Below, in pieces: positions 8,637 to 16,156 of a DNA stretch of 64,000 nucleotides. The notes beneath the pieces were generated by a model that was given only the letters and a program-made list of their open reading frames with translations, searched no databases and was not told where the DNA came from. The DNA comes from Hyphomicrobiales bacterium (GTDB lineage: Bacteria > Pseudomonadota > Alphaproteobacteria > Rhizobiales > Beijerinckiaceae), in contig CAKNFJ010000002.1 of the NCBI GenBank assembly GCA_930633495.1, forward strand, positions 694,793 through 758,792, read 5' to 3'. Within the stretch, counting starts at the first letter, position 1; each line of letters opens with the position of its first letter. The position numbers were made by a program, and so were the translations under genes.

Positions 8637-9542
8637 TCAGGGAGATGGAGAAGGACCGGCCGGGACCGGCGCGAAGTGCTCGGCTCGATCGATCGCCTTC
8701 GTCGCCGTCTGCCTGACCCAGCCGCGGTCAATCCAATTTCCCTCGGAAGCCAGCTTCTCCTCGATCGCGGTCAGGCCGGCGCGGAGCGCGACATTGCGAT
8801 TGAACTCTACCAGCACGGCATCGCGGTCGTGCTCGCTGATCACGTCGTCACCCGCGATGGCATAGCTCACCATCTGCCTCAGCAGCGAAGACGAGGTCGC
8901 ATGGCGATCGAAGCCGCCCTCAACGGCGAGAAGTGCCAAGTCCTCGATGCTGGTGCCTCGATGATCGTTGGCGACTTTTTCGATCTCCTCAAGTGCCTCC
9001 CGGTGGACCGAGTTCGCCTTGGCGAGCTCCTCGACGAGCGAACCGAAAGCGAAAGCAGAGAGATCGACGCCGAGCTCGCTGGCCATGTCCCGGGCCCTTC
9101 GCTGAACGCTCTGCGCGTCGTCGCCGGGCCTGAACCCATTGAAGAACCCGGAGACGGCCTCGAGGCCCGGCACGGCCGAGGGGCCGAAGTTCAGCTCGCC
9201 GCGGGAGGGCGCGTTCGCCAGGGTATCGGATGCCATCTGCTGAAGAGTGCGCAGGGCCGTCCCGGCAGGCATCTTCGAAAGATCGGCAGCTGCCATCGCG
9301 CGGATCGCGCCCTGGTAATAGTTCAGCGCGACCCGATCGATCTCGACCTGCATCTCGGCCATTCGCTCGACCGACGTGGTGGCAACCGCGGCTGGGCGCA
9401 CGGCGTCCAGCGTCTCAGCGCGGGCTACCGCCATTCCGGTGACCACAAGCCCGCACACCAGGGCGCCGGGCAGGACGCCCCGTGCCATCACATCCTTGAG
9501 ACTGGCGACTTGCCTGACGAGATCTGCAAAGCGCGTGGTCAT
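8637..9542 (-). CDS. Exported or membrane-anchored hypothetical protein (301 aa)
   Basis: A basic N-terminus is followed by a hydrophobic segment at about residues 22-40 (VLPGALVCGLVVTGMAVARA) ending in an Ala-x-Ala site, which fits a signal peptide with a long n-region. The mature part is helical, rich in Ala, Glu and Leu (DRVALNYYQGAIRAM, LVEELAKANSVHREALEEIEKVANDH). The C-terminus is Pro-rich. No catalytic motif is seen. A periplasmic role alongside the OmpA-domain protein or transfer channel is possible but not shown. Confidence 0.65.
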   Translation of the reverse strand: MTTRFADLVRQVASLKDVMARGVLPGALVCGLVVTGMAVARAETLDAVRPAAVATTSVERMAEMQVEIDRVALNYYQGAIRAMAAADLSKMPAGTALRTLQQMASDTLANAPSRGELNFGPSAVPGLEAVSGFFNGFRPGDDAQSVQRRARDMASELGVDLSAFAFGSLVEELAKANSVHREALEEIEKVANDHRGTSIEDLALLAVEGGFDRHATSSSLLRQMVSYAIAGDDVISEHDRDAVLVEFNRNVALRAGLTAIEEKLASEGNWIDRGWVRQTATKAIDRAEHFAPVPAGPSPSP

Positions 9543-9593
9543 AAATGCCTCCTGAAGCTGACCTGGAAACGTACCGAGTCGGGATGCAACCGA

Positions 9594-9884
9594 CTAATGT
9601 CCGCCCAAGGACCTCTGGATGTCGCGGACACGCGACTGGGTCAGCCGTCCAGAGCTGGCCTTCACGACTTCCTCCACCCGCTTGCGCGCGGCCAACTCCG
9701 CATCCTTCGACGCGGCTTCATCGACCCGCTCATCAAGCGCCAGGAGAAACTGGGCGTACCCTTCGGCATCTGTTCGGCCCGCAAGCTCCATGGTTTCGAG
9801 GAAATCCTCTGCCTCCTTGGGCGTCACGCCTTCATGGATCACGAGGTGATGCTTTCGACGCTCGCGAATGGACTGGTCTGACAT
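9594..9884 (-). CDS. Small charged helical protein (96 aa)
   Basis: The product is strongly helical and charged (RERRKHHLVIHEGVTPKEAEDFLETMELAG, then KDAELAARKRVEEVVKASSGRL, each part of longer helices). The segment TPKEAEDFLETMELAGRTDAEGYAQFLLALDERVD could form a helix-turn-helix-like pair, but the sequence does not match a DNA-binding consensus. Possibly co-transcribed with 8637-9542, 51 bp downstream. Function unknown. Confidence 0.55.
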   Translation of the reverse strand: MSDQSIRERRKHHLVIHEGVTPKEAEDFLETMELAGRTDAEGYAQFLLALDERVDEAASKDAELAARKRVEEVVKASSGRLTQSRVRDIQRSLGGH

Positions 9885-9970
9885 CTGCTCCGGCCAAGTG
9901 GTTTGGATTCGGTAGAATAGGATTGCTCGAATGCCACGACGGGTCGAGGCCCGAACGCCTCATTCAGCCT

Positions 9971-10390
9971 TCAGAGTCCAGGAGCGGAGTTTACTCGTCG
10001 GGTTGGCCAGACTTCGTCGATGGGAACGACCTCGATCTCCTCCCAGATCAGTCGAACCTCGCGCATCGGTGTCAACAGAGGGTGTTGGCAGGAGGGATCG
10101 AATTGACGGGCCGTCAGGTCAATGGCCTGACCATCAACCTCCACGACGTAGTGGATCCACCACGACGGTTTACCGAGCTTCAGCCATCGAGGATCTGCAT
10201 CAGGGAAGCTCTTCGCAGCCTCCGTGAGGCGTAGCACCTTGAAATCGACTCCGGCGCGCTCAAGCTGCGTCCCTAACGCAGCCGCTACCTGCTTACATTT
10301 GCTGAAGGCGCCTCGTGGGGTAGCGAGCCCGCGGTGCGCGCGAAGGACAGCGTCGATCGCGGCCTGAACCTTTTCTGAAGGAGCTCCCAT
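9971..10390 (-). CDS. Papain/transglutaminase-like fold protein (139 aa), possible cysteine protease or deamidase
   Basis: The order Cys, His, Asp typical of the papain/transglutaminase superfamily is visible: FSKCKQVAAAL (Cys near residue 32, at a helix start), PSWWIHYVVEVDG (His near residue 80) and QAIDLTARQFDP (Asp near residue 91). The Cys-helix, then His-strand, then Asp-strand layout and the DLTARQF block are shared with papain-fold toxin domains and with amide-processing enzymes. This is a fold-level inference. The start codon overlaps the stop of the HD-GYP gene upstream by 1 nt (TAATG), so the two are translationally coupled. Confidence 0.6.
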   Translation of the reverse strand: MGAPSEKVQAAIDAVLRAHRGLATPRGAFSKCKQVAAALGTQLERAGVDFKVLRLTEAAKSFPDADPRWLKLGKPSWWIHYVVEVDGQAIDLTARQFDPSCQHPLLTPMREVRLIWEEIEVVPIDEVWPTRRVNSAPGL

Positions 10391-11163
10391 TACAGCCTCA
10401 GGCTCGGCCCAGCGGCTACAAATTCAGGCAAATCAGGCGTGACCGTATCCTGCCGGGCGTTCGGCTGATCCAGCCTCGGCTCGGTGGCAACGAAAGCCTC
10501 GATCTCAGCCCGCTCGGGCGCCGTTGCCGCGAAATCAGGGTCCGCCAAACGGAGTTTCGAGAACAGGCGGAGGAAGAAGGGGTCGAACTGCGCGCGCCCC
10601 AGCCCGCTGCGGGACGGTCGGATCATCGCACAGATGATCTTCCCTTCAGGCTCGCCCGGCTTGTAGACCCGCCGGGAGCAGAGCGCATCGTGAACATCCG
10701 CGATCTGAACGATCCGGGCTACCGCCGGGATAGCGTCGCCCTGCAGCCCCTCGTAGCCCTTGCCGTCGAAGCTCTCATGGTGGAAGCGCGCGACCAGCGT
10801 GAAGACGGCCGGCAGATCTGGGATCGCTCGGAGAGCCAGAAAGCCATAATGCGCGTGCTTTCGCATCTCGGAACGCTCGATGTCGGTCAAGATGCCGGGC
10901 TTGTTGAGAATGGAACTCCCAACATCGAGCTTGCCAATGTCGTGCGTCAGGCATGCCGCGCCGAGCTCTAATACGTCCCGCTGGGCAAATCCGGCCTGAC
11001 GGGCGATCGCCATGGCGCTCCTGGCAACGCGACGAGAATGCCCGGTTAGGTCGCTGTCTGGAAACGCCGCGTCGAAGCCGACGATTTTCGCCCAGGCACT
11101 TTCGATCGCCGGGAGAAAGGCTTCGTCATCGTCTACCAGGTCTCGCGGGCTCAGAAGGCTCAT
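10390..11163 (-). CDS. HD-GYP-type phosphohydrolase (257 aa)
   Basis: Residues about 40-165 form an HD domain with the markers LTGHSRRVARSAMAIA, LTHDIGKLDV (metal-binding His-Asp), HAHYGFLALRAIP, and HHESFDGKGYEGLQGDAIP. The last corresponds to the HHExxDGxGYPxG signature of HD-GYP cyclic-di-GMP phosphodiesterases, with GYE in place of GYP, followed by ARIVQIADVHDALCSRRVYKPG. A c-di-GMP or related nucleotide phosphodiesterase is likely, though the altered GYP could change specificity. It has no sensor domain; the C-terminal ~80 residues are unassigned. It is transcribed divergently from the DotB-like gene and coupled to the papain-like gene below. Confidence 0.82.
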   Translation of the reverse strand: MSLLSPRDLVDDDEAFLPAIESAWAKIVGFDAAFPDSDLTGHSRRVARSAMAIARQAGFAQRDVLELGAACLTHDIGKLDVGSSILNKPGILTDIERSEMRKHAHYGFLALRAIPDLPAVFTLVARFHHESFDGKGYEGLQGDAIPAVARIVQIADVHDALCSRRVYKPGEPEGKIICAMIRPSRSGLGRAQFDPFFLRLFSKLRLADPDFAATAPERAEIEAFVATEPRLDQPNARQDTVTPDLPEFVAAGPSLRL

Positions 11164-11301
11164 GGGTGCTCAGTTTCAACCCAACTCTCCCGGCGGGACA
11201 TGAAAGCGACAAGGACCGCTATCGAAAATCTTGCTGGATCCCAAAAACCATAGGATCGTCTACTTGAACCCTTTAAGCGATCGAATCTCTGCGACGGCGG
11301 A

Positions 11302-12258
11302 ATGAAAGCTGATCTCGTCGACCTGAACTTCTCGGACCTCTACCTGCGCCTCGATAAGGACGGGCAGGCGATCTACCGGATCGGTCCCAACAACGAGGGC
11401 AAGTCGGGTCTGGCTGCCGTGCCGGATGGCCATGACAGCGACCTCGCTGCCGTCCGGAACGCGATCAATGACGACGGAACGAACTCCGGCACGGTCACGT
11501 ACGACGAGATGAGGCTTCGCTTCGTGCGGATGCCCACCGTCGAGGATCAGGTTTGGGCGGCCATTCGTCGTATCCCTTTGTCACCACCGACGCTCGACGA
11601 GCTTGGGCTGCACCCGGACGCGGTGACGATGATGCGCGGCTTCGCGGCCAGGCGAGGACTTGTGCTTGTCGGCGGCGCGACCGGAGCCGGAAAGACGACC
11701 ACAGTGTTCGGCGCACTCCACGACTACCTGAAGATCCGCGGAGGCGTCGCCATCACTCTGGAGGACCCGCCCGAGCTGCTGCTGCAGGGACCCGTCGGTG
11801 CCGGCATCTGCTTCCAGATGGGTATCTCGGAAACCTACACTTGGCAGATGGCTGTAATGGCTGCGCTCAGGTCGCGGCCGCGATACATCCTCATCGGTGA
11901 GATCCGAACACCGGAGGCGGCGCAGCAGGCTCTCATTGCGTCGCAAAGTGGCCACCTCGTTCTCACGACCGCTCACGGCGGCTCGGTGGAGGAAGCTGTC
12001 GAAACCATTATCGGCTTGGCCGAGGTCCGGCTCGGCGAACAGGCGGCACGCCGGCTCATGGCCGGAAATCTGCTCGCCGCCATCCATCAATCACTCGGCC
12101 ACTACGGGCCGAGCCTGGAGGTCGTTCAGACCAAGTCTGGCGGCACGCGCGCCCAGGATCCCGTGCGCTCGGGGATCATCGACAATCGCCCCGACGTGCT
12201 GCGCCAGAACTTGGTGAAGTTCACTGCGCCGCCGCCGAGAGCAGCGGCAGCTGAATAA
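11302..12258 (+). CDS. dotB: DotB/TraJ-type secretion ATPase
   Basis: This is a PilT/VirB11-superfamily hexameric ATPase: Walker A GGATGAGKTTT near residue 125, Asp box VAITLEDPPE, Walker B YILIGEIRTPEAAQQA, and His box SGHLVLTTAHGGS. The 318-aa length is close to Legionella DotB and IncI TraJ, which power the type IVB secretion/conjugation channel from the cytoplasmic face. The other transfer genes lie separately at 22299-28570, so dotB is detached here. The 3' end overlaps the convergent coiled-coil gene by 38 bp. Plain PilT is the alternative, but no pilus genes are present and a dot/icm cluster is. Confidence 0.85.
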   Translation: MKADLVDLNFSDLYLRLDKDGQAIYRIGPNNEGKSGLAAVPDGHDSDLAAVRNAINDDGTNSGTVTYDEMRLRFVRMPTVEDQVWAAIRRIPLSPPTLDELGLHPDAVTMMRGFAARRGLVLVGGATGAGKTTTVFGALHDYLKIRGGVAITLEDPPELLLQGPVGAGICFQMGISETYTWQMAVMAALRSRPRYILIGEIRTPEAAQQALIASQSGHLVLTTAHGGSVEEAVETIIGLAEVRLGEQAARRLMAGNLLAAIHQSLGHYGPSLEVVQTKSGGTRAQDPVRSGIIDNRPDVLRQNLVKFTAPPPRAAAAE

Positions 12259-13342
12259 CCTTGGCGCTGCGCAGGGGCATCGCCGGGATGTCCTCCGGCT
12301 CGCCCGAGTTCAGCTGACGCATCGAAGCCATCTGCCCGATCTGACGAAGAGCGCCGAGATCGTTTCTGGCCACTTCGATCAGCCGGTTCATGGATTCGTT
12401 GAGACGTGCAACGCTCCGCTCGCTGTCCGCGAGCTTCTGACGCAGCACGGCGTTTTCGTCCTGGCTCGCGCGCAGCAGACCCTCCTGGTCGTCGAACCGC
12501 TTCTGGATCTGCAGAGCGAGGTCGCGCCGGCGCTCGGCATGTGCCGCGTTATTGGCTTCCAGCTCCTGCTGGTGGCGCACCTCGGCTGCTGCGAGAGCAT
12601 CACGTCCGCCGATCAGCGTGCTTTCCAGCTCCGAAGTCAGCGAACTGACCTGCTGCTCATGTGCCTGCACGAGTGCGACGCGGTCCACACGGGCCGTCTC
12701 GATGACGCGGGCGAGCTCCGCCTCCAGGGTGGCGATGCGATCGCTAAAGGTCGCCGCCGTTTCGGAGCGAACCTGTTCGGTCACCGCGACGAGGCTCTGT
12801 CTCTCCGTCTCGTGTCCTTCGATGAGAGCGGATCGCTCCGCCTCGAAGGCCGAGATCAGGCCGCGTTTGTCGGCTTCCACACGCTCCAACAGCGCGTTCT
12901 GAGCCGCAGACGACTCTTGCTGGACGCGAAGAACTTCCGCGTCGCAACGGTTGCGCTCGGCTTCGAGTTCGTCCCGGACCTTCTTCATCAGGCCGGCGAA
13001 GCGTTCCTGCAGGCCCTTCAGCTCGTCGCTATGCGCGCTGCCGAGGCGACGAACCTCGTCCGCGTGGAGCTGATTGAGGCGCTCGGTCAGAGCCGCGATT
13101 TGCTCGTTGTGCTGGGTATGGATCGTGGTCAGGTGGCGACGGGCATCGTGCCCTTCCACCTTTGCCATCATCAGGTCCTTCTCCAGCTCGACGATCCGCT
13201 CACTTTTGGTCTGGATGGTCGCTTCGAGCTGCTGGAGGATCGAGGACAGCGCCCCGCGCTGGCGCTCAACAGCCGCTTCCATGATCGCCTCGGTCAGGCC
13301 GCGCGCGTCATGGAGGAGCTGGTTCGTGTCGGTATCGCTCAT
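12221..13342 (-). CDS. Long coiled-coil protein (373 aa)
   Basis: From about residue 15 to 330 the product is an almost uninterrupted heptad-like coiled coil rich in Glu, Gln, Leu and Ala (LQQLEATIQTKSERIVELEKD, ERVEADKRGLISAFEAERS, LAELEARVIET-like patterns). Only the C-terminal tail (residues about 335-373) is less regular. There is no DNA-binding domain at the N-terminus, unlike KfrA-type plasmid proteins. It follows the 296-aa coiled-coil gene with a 1-nt gap, so the two are probably made together and may form hetero-oligomers. A structural role in segregation or the transfer apparatus is a guess. Confidence 0.75.
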   Translation of the reverse strand: MSDTDTNQLLHDARGLTEAIMEAAVERQRGALSSILQQLEATIQTKSERIVELEKDLMMAKVEGHDARRHLTTIHTQHNEQIAALTERLNQLHADEVRRLGSAHSDELKGLQERFAGLMKKVRDELEAERNRCDAEVLRVQQESSAAQNALLERVEADKRGLISAFEAERSALIEGHETERQSLVAVTEQVRSETAATFSDRIATLEAELARVIETARVDRVALVQAHEQQVSSLTSELESTLIGGRDALAAAEVRHQQELEANNAAHAERRRDLALQIQKRFDDQEGLLRASQDENAVLRQKLADSERSVARLNESMNRLIEVARNDLGALRQIGQMASMRQLNSGEPEDIPAMPLRSAKVIQLPLLSAAAQ

Positions 13343-13343
13343 G

Positions 13344-14234
13344 TCAGGCTCCAGTCGCGGTCATCGGTTGGGCGCCGACCCGCTGCGTAAGGGTGCGCAG
13401 CGAGGCTGCAAGATGTTGTTCTGAGGTTTGCTCGCCACCTCGGCCGCCACGCTGAAGGGAGAAGTCGGGCATCGGCTCGAAAGCGTCAGCCGGCTCTGCG
13501 GGCGGAACGATCGCCGTCTGGGACGAGGTCATGACAGGCCGCGGCGCGGGGCCGACTTCGACGATCGTGCTGTTGGTGCCGGGGGCGGCTGGGAGATTGG
13601 CGGCAACCTCCGGCTCGGCGGCAGAGCGGAAACCGCGGAAGTTCCGGAGCATGGTTTCCGTCGCCACCTGGAGTTCGCCATGGGCGCTGACAGCGTTATC
13701 CCGCTCAGCCGTCAGCAAAGCGTTTGCCTGCAGTGCGGCAGCCAACGAAGCAGTCGTCTGCTCAAGCTCTGCCTGCAGGGCCTCCGAGAGACGCGTGGTC
13801 TCGCGCAGCTGGACGAGAATGTTGTGCGCACGCTGCTCGGCCTGGTGCAGTTCTGCAGAAAGCCGCTTCACGTCAGCCTCACGCTGAGCCGAAAGCTGCT
13901 GCAAGGCATCCGTCAGCCTGGCATGGTCGACATTCTTGTCGCAGGTCACCTGTCGGAGGTCCGCAGCAACCGCGTCGCGCTCTCCCTCGACGCGGGCCAC
14001 TCTCTGGCTGAGCTGCCCGATCTGGTCGTCTTTCCGCGCGACGAGCTCCTGAAGCTCGGCGATCTGCCGGTCTCGCTGGGAGATTGAATCCATCACGGCA
14101 TCGACCATCGCCTGCCGGCGCTCGTGGATGTGATCACACAGCGCACCGACACGCGAAAGCGTGTCCGCAGCGGCGGCATCCCCTGTCGGGTTCGGATCGG
14201 GATTGGGCGTCACAGTCACTGGCACGATCACCAC
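13344..14234 (-). CDS. Coiled-coil protein with disordered C-terminus (296 aa)
   Basis: The first 20 residues are Pro-rich (MVIVPVTVTPNPDPNPTGD). Residues about 25-200 form a coiled coil (HIHERRQAMVDAVMDSISQ, DRQIAELQELVARKDDQIG, QLSQRVARVEGERDAVAAD), and the last ~90 residues are Pro/Ala/Glu-rich and probably disordered. It sits just upstream of a second coiled-coil gene (12221-13342) on the same strand and is preceded by a CAAGGATTG word 15 nt before the start. No enzymatic motif. Function unknown. Confidence 0.75.
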   Translation of the reverse strand: MVIVPVTVTPNPDPNPTGDAAAADTLSRVGALCDHIHERRQAMVDAVMDSISQRDRQIAELQELVARKDDQIGQLSQRVARVEGERDAVAADLRQVTCDKNVDHARLTDALQQLSAQREADVKRLSAELHQAEQRAHNILVQLRETTRLSEALQAELEQTTASLAAALQANALLTAERDNAVSAHGELQVATETMLRNFRGFRSAAEPEVAANLPAAPGTNSTIVEVGPAPRPVMTSSQTAIVPPAEPADAFEPMPDFSLQRGGRGGEQTSEQHLAASLRTLTQRVGAQPMTATGA

Positions 14235-14248
14235 ATCAAGAACAGCAT

Positions 14249-14257
14249 CAAGGATTG
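14249..14257. promoter_or_regulatory. CAAGGATTG word upstream of the coiled-coil operon
   Basis: The 9-bp word lies 15 nt upstream of the start at 14234 and 29 nt from the 3' end of the exonuclease gene. A second match, CAATCCTTG at 14295-14303, falls inside the 3' end of that gene and may be chance. Close placement to a start suggests an operator or part of a promoter. Confidence 0.4.
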
Positions 14258-14285
14258 AAACTCAAAACCATCACAAGGTCGGCGG

Positions 14286-15008
14286 TCAAGCGTTCAATCC
14301 TTGATCCACCGTGCTCGCCCACCGTTTCCACACTGCCTCGTCGCCGAGCTTCCCGATGAAGGCCTTGTGCTGCTCCATCTCCTCCGGCGACGGCTGGATG
14401 ACGCCTCGCCGCGGAAACCACGATTGAAGGGCGCCGGCGGCCGCGACGATCTTGCGCTGCTCGGGCTCAGCCTTCTCGGCCGTGAGCTGAAGCTGATCGA
14501 GGCCGAGAAGCTTGAAGTAGACAGGAATAAGCAGCTGGCTGTCGAGCAGGGCCCCGTGAAGCGTGCGGGAGGACCGGTCGATATTAAACCGATCGAGAAG
14601 TGCATTCAGGCTGGCAGGGCTGCCAGGAAAGCGTTCGCGCGCGAGGAGTAGTGTGTCCACAGTCCCGCTCCAGGGCACATCACCGATGCCGCATCGACGC
14701 AGCTCCGCCAGGATGAACTCGACGTCGAACTTGGCGTTGTGGGCGACAACCTTGGCGCCGCCGATGAACTCGACGAGATCCAGGGCGATCTCGTTAAAAA
14801 GGGGCTTGTCGGCGAGGAACTCATCGCTCAACCCGTGAATTTCCTGGGCCTCAGCGGGCATCTTCATCTGGGGATTGATGTAGCGATGGAAGACGTTCCC
14901 GGTTTCGACCAGGCCGACGGTCTCGATGAGGCCAACCTCGCAGATGCGGTCGACATTCTTGTTCACGCCGGTCGTCTCGGTATCAAAAAAGATCAGCCGT
15001 TCGTTCAT
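14286..15008 (-). CDS. dnaQ: DnaQ-like 3'-5' exonuclease (DNA polymerase III epsilon type)
   Basis: The start is set at the ATG at 15008 because the exonuclease strand begins at once (MNERLIFFDTETTG). All three DEDDh motifs are visible: Exo I FDTETTG, Exo II AHNAKFDVEF, and Exo III LHGALLDSQLL (HxAxxD). This is a proofreading exonuclease of the epsilon family; the 240-aa length matches bacterial DnaQ. Whether it partners the plasmid DnaE at 18367-22071 is inferred from proximity. The region just upstream carries an inverted pair of the CAAGGATTG word. Confidence 0.9.
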   Translation of the reverse strand: MNERLIFFDTETTGVNKNVDRICEVGLIETVGLVETGNVFHRYINPQMKMPAEAQEIHGLSDEFLADKPLFNEIALDLVEFIGGAKVVAHNAKFDVEFILAELRRCGIGDVPWSGTVDTLLLARERFPGSPASLNALLDRFNIDRSSRTLHGALLDSQLLIPVYFKLLGLDQLQLTAEKAEPEQRKIVAAAGALQSWFPRRGVIQPSPEEMEQHKAFIGKLGDEAVWKRWASTVDQGLNA

Positions 15009-15029
15009 CACTGGCCCGCGGAAGCGAAT

Positions 15030-15053
15030 TAAGGATTGATTGCGCAATCCTTA
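15030..15053. promoter_or_regulatory. Inverted pair of the CAAGGATTG-type word upstream of the dnaQ-like gene
   Basis: TAAGGATTG at 15030-15038 faces CAATCCTTA at 15045-15053 across a 6-nt spacer, a perfect 9-bp inverted repeat. It lies 22-45 nt upstream of the start at 15008. The arms match the 9-bp word seen in other backbone gaps except for one end base. A dimeric regulator site is the simplest reading; a terminator for the upstream gene is less likely because there is no T-run. Confidence 0.5.
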
Positions 15054-15103
15054 TCACCCGCACTCGCATGCCGAAATGAAGATGCGGCGCCCGTCCCCGC
15101 TTT

Positions 15104-15724
15104 TCAGGCAGGCGTCACAATGACCGTCGTACGGGGCGTCCGCGAGCAGATTTTCGAGACGACGGCGCGGCAGACAAGGCGGTCATCCTTCCAGACGATG
15201 CGGTTGCAGCCATCGAGGATCGCCTTCTTGGCGTTGTCGAGGTCCGGATCGGTGACGTCGGTCGGCCATGTGTCGGGATCGCCTTCCATCTCGAAGGCGA
15301 TCTCAACGCAGACGGGCCGCTCGATAGGAGCTGTGCTCCGCATTGCAGCCTTCGCAATCTGTGCGACCAGGTCCTCGTACTCCTTCGTCTCCTTCGGAGT
15401 GAAGCTACGGCTCGGCACCGCCTTCAGAAGCCTTTCGAACTCGGAATACGACCCTCTTGCCCGGCTGAACGCCTCGAGGATCGCGCGGCTCGACATTTGT
15501 GTCCTCGCGCGCTGCTTCGTTCGCGGTTCACAATCGATGACGAACCTGATTTCGAACGGCTCTGCCGCCCCGATCACGCCACGCTTGGCTCGCCCGCCCT
15601 TGTGGGCGCGCCGCGGCGCGGACGGAACACCGGTGAGATGCCGCGGAGCGGGGCGCCGCGGGGCCTCGCCATCCTTGATGATCCCGAGCCTGCGGGCTTC
15701 TGCGAGAGAAAGGCGACTGGTCAC
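15104..15724 (-). CDS. RusA-family Holliday junction resolvase-like protein (206 aa)
   Basis: The C-terminal half has the RusA layout: FEIRFVIDCEPRTKQRAR (the strand with the basic loop), then VCVEIAFEMEG, then DPDLDNAKKAILDGCN and WKDDRLVCRAVVSK. The PDLDNxxKxxxDxxN..DD pattern carries the catalytic acidic residues and Lys that cut four-way junctions. The N-terminal ~55 residues are an Arg/Pro-rich extension not found in the short phage RusA. Its GTG start overlaps the stop of the small gene upstream (GTGA), so the two are coupled. It fits the recombination and replication gene group next to uvrD and dnaQ. Confidence 0.82.
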   Translation of the reverse strand: MTSRLSLAEARRLGIIKDGEAPRRPAPRHLTGVPSAPRRAHKGGRAKRGVIGAAEPFEIRFVIDCEPRTKQRARTQMSSRAILEAFSRARGSYSEFERLLKAVPSRSFTPKETKEYEDLVAQIAKAAMRSTAPIERPVCVEIAFEMEGDPDTWPTDVTDPDLDNAKKAILDGCNRIVWKDDRLVCRAVVSKICSRTPRTTVIVTPA

Positions 15725-16116
15725 CTGGCTGCCCTCGCGACGCGGCTGGAGCGGTCACCCTCGGCCTTGTCGGCGACAGACTGTCGGACCGCGAGAAAGG
15801 CGCCGGCAGGGCATTGCTCGTCGAAGTAGTCCTGACCCGCCTTCTCACGCCCTTCGGCAAACCGCCCATGGGTGAAGAGCCCGCGCGCGAACTGTTCGCG
15901 CATCATCGCGTCGCCCAGGCTGTGGAGAGCGGTGAGGCATGCTTCCGACAGGCCGGCGCCCTCTCGTTCAACGATTGCCCCGGCGGGGCTCTCGATGGCA
16001 GAGCGCCCCGAGAACGAGGAATGCGGCCACAGAGAAGTGACGATCCAGAGATCGCAGCCTGCAGCCACCAGCAACAGCGCGCCACCGACCCAGGTTCGAA
16101 ATCTCTGCGTTCCCAT
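15721..16116 (-). CDS. Small exported/membrane-anchored protein (131 aa)
   Basis: The start at 16116 follows GGAAAG. Residues about 8-28 (WVGGALLLVAAGCDLWIVTSL) form one hydrophobic segment. An AAGC within it could be a lipobox but lacks the usual Leu at -3, so an uncleaved membrane anchor is as likely. The remainder is soluble and contains two Cys (EACLTALHSL, DEQCPAGAF) that could form a disulfide in the periplasm. Coupled to the RusA-like gene by a 4-nt overlap. Confidence 0.55.
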   Translation of the reverse strand: MGTQRFRTWVGGALLLVAAGCDLWIVTSLWPHSSFSGRSAIESPAGAIVEREGAGLSEACLTALHSLGDAMMREQFARGLFTHGRFAEGREKAGQDYFDEQCPAGAFLAVRQSVADKAEGDRSSRVARAAR

Positions 16117-16156
16117 CTTTCCAGGCTCGACGCCTGATCCGAAAGTCACAACGCCC

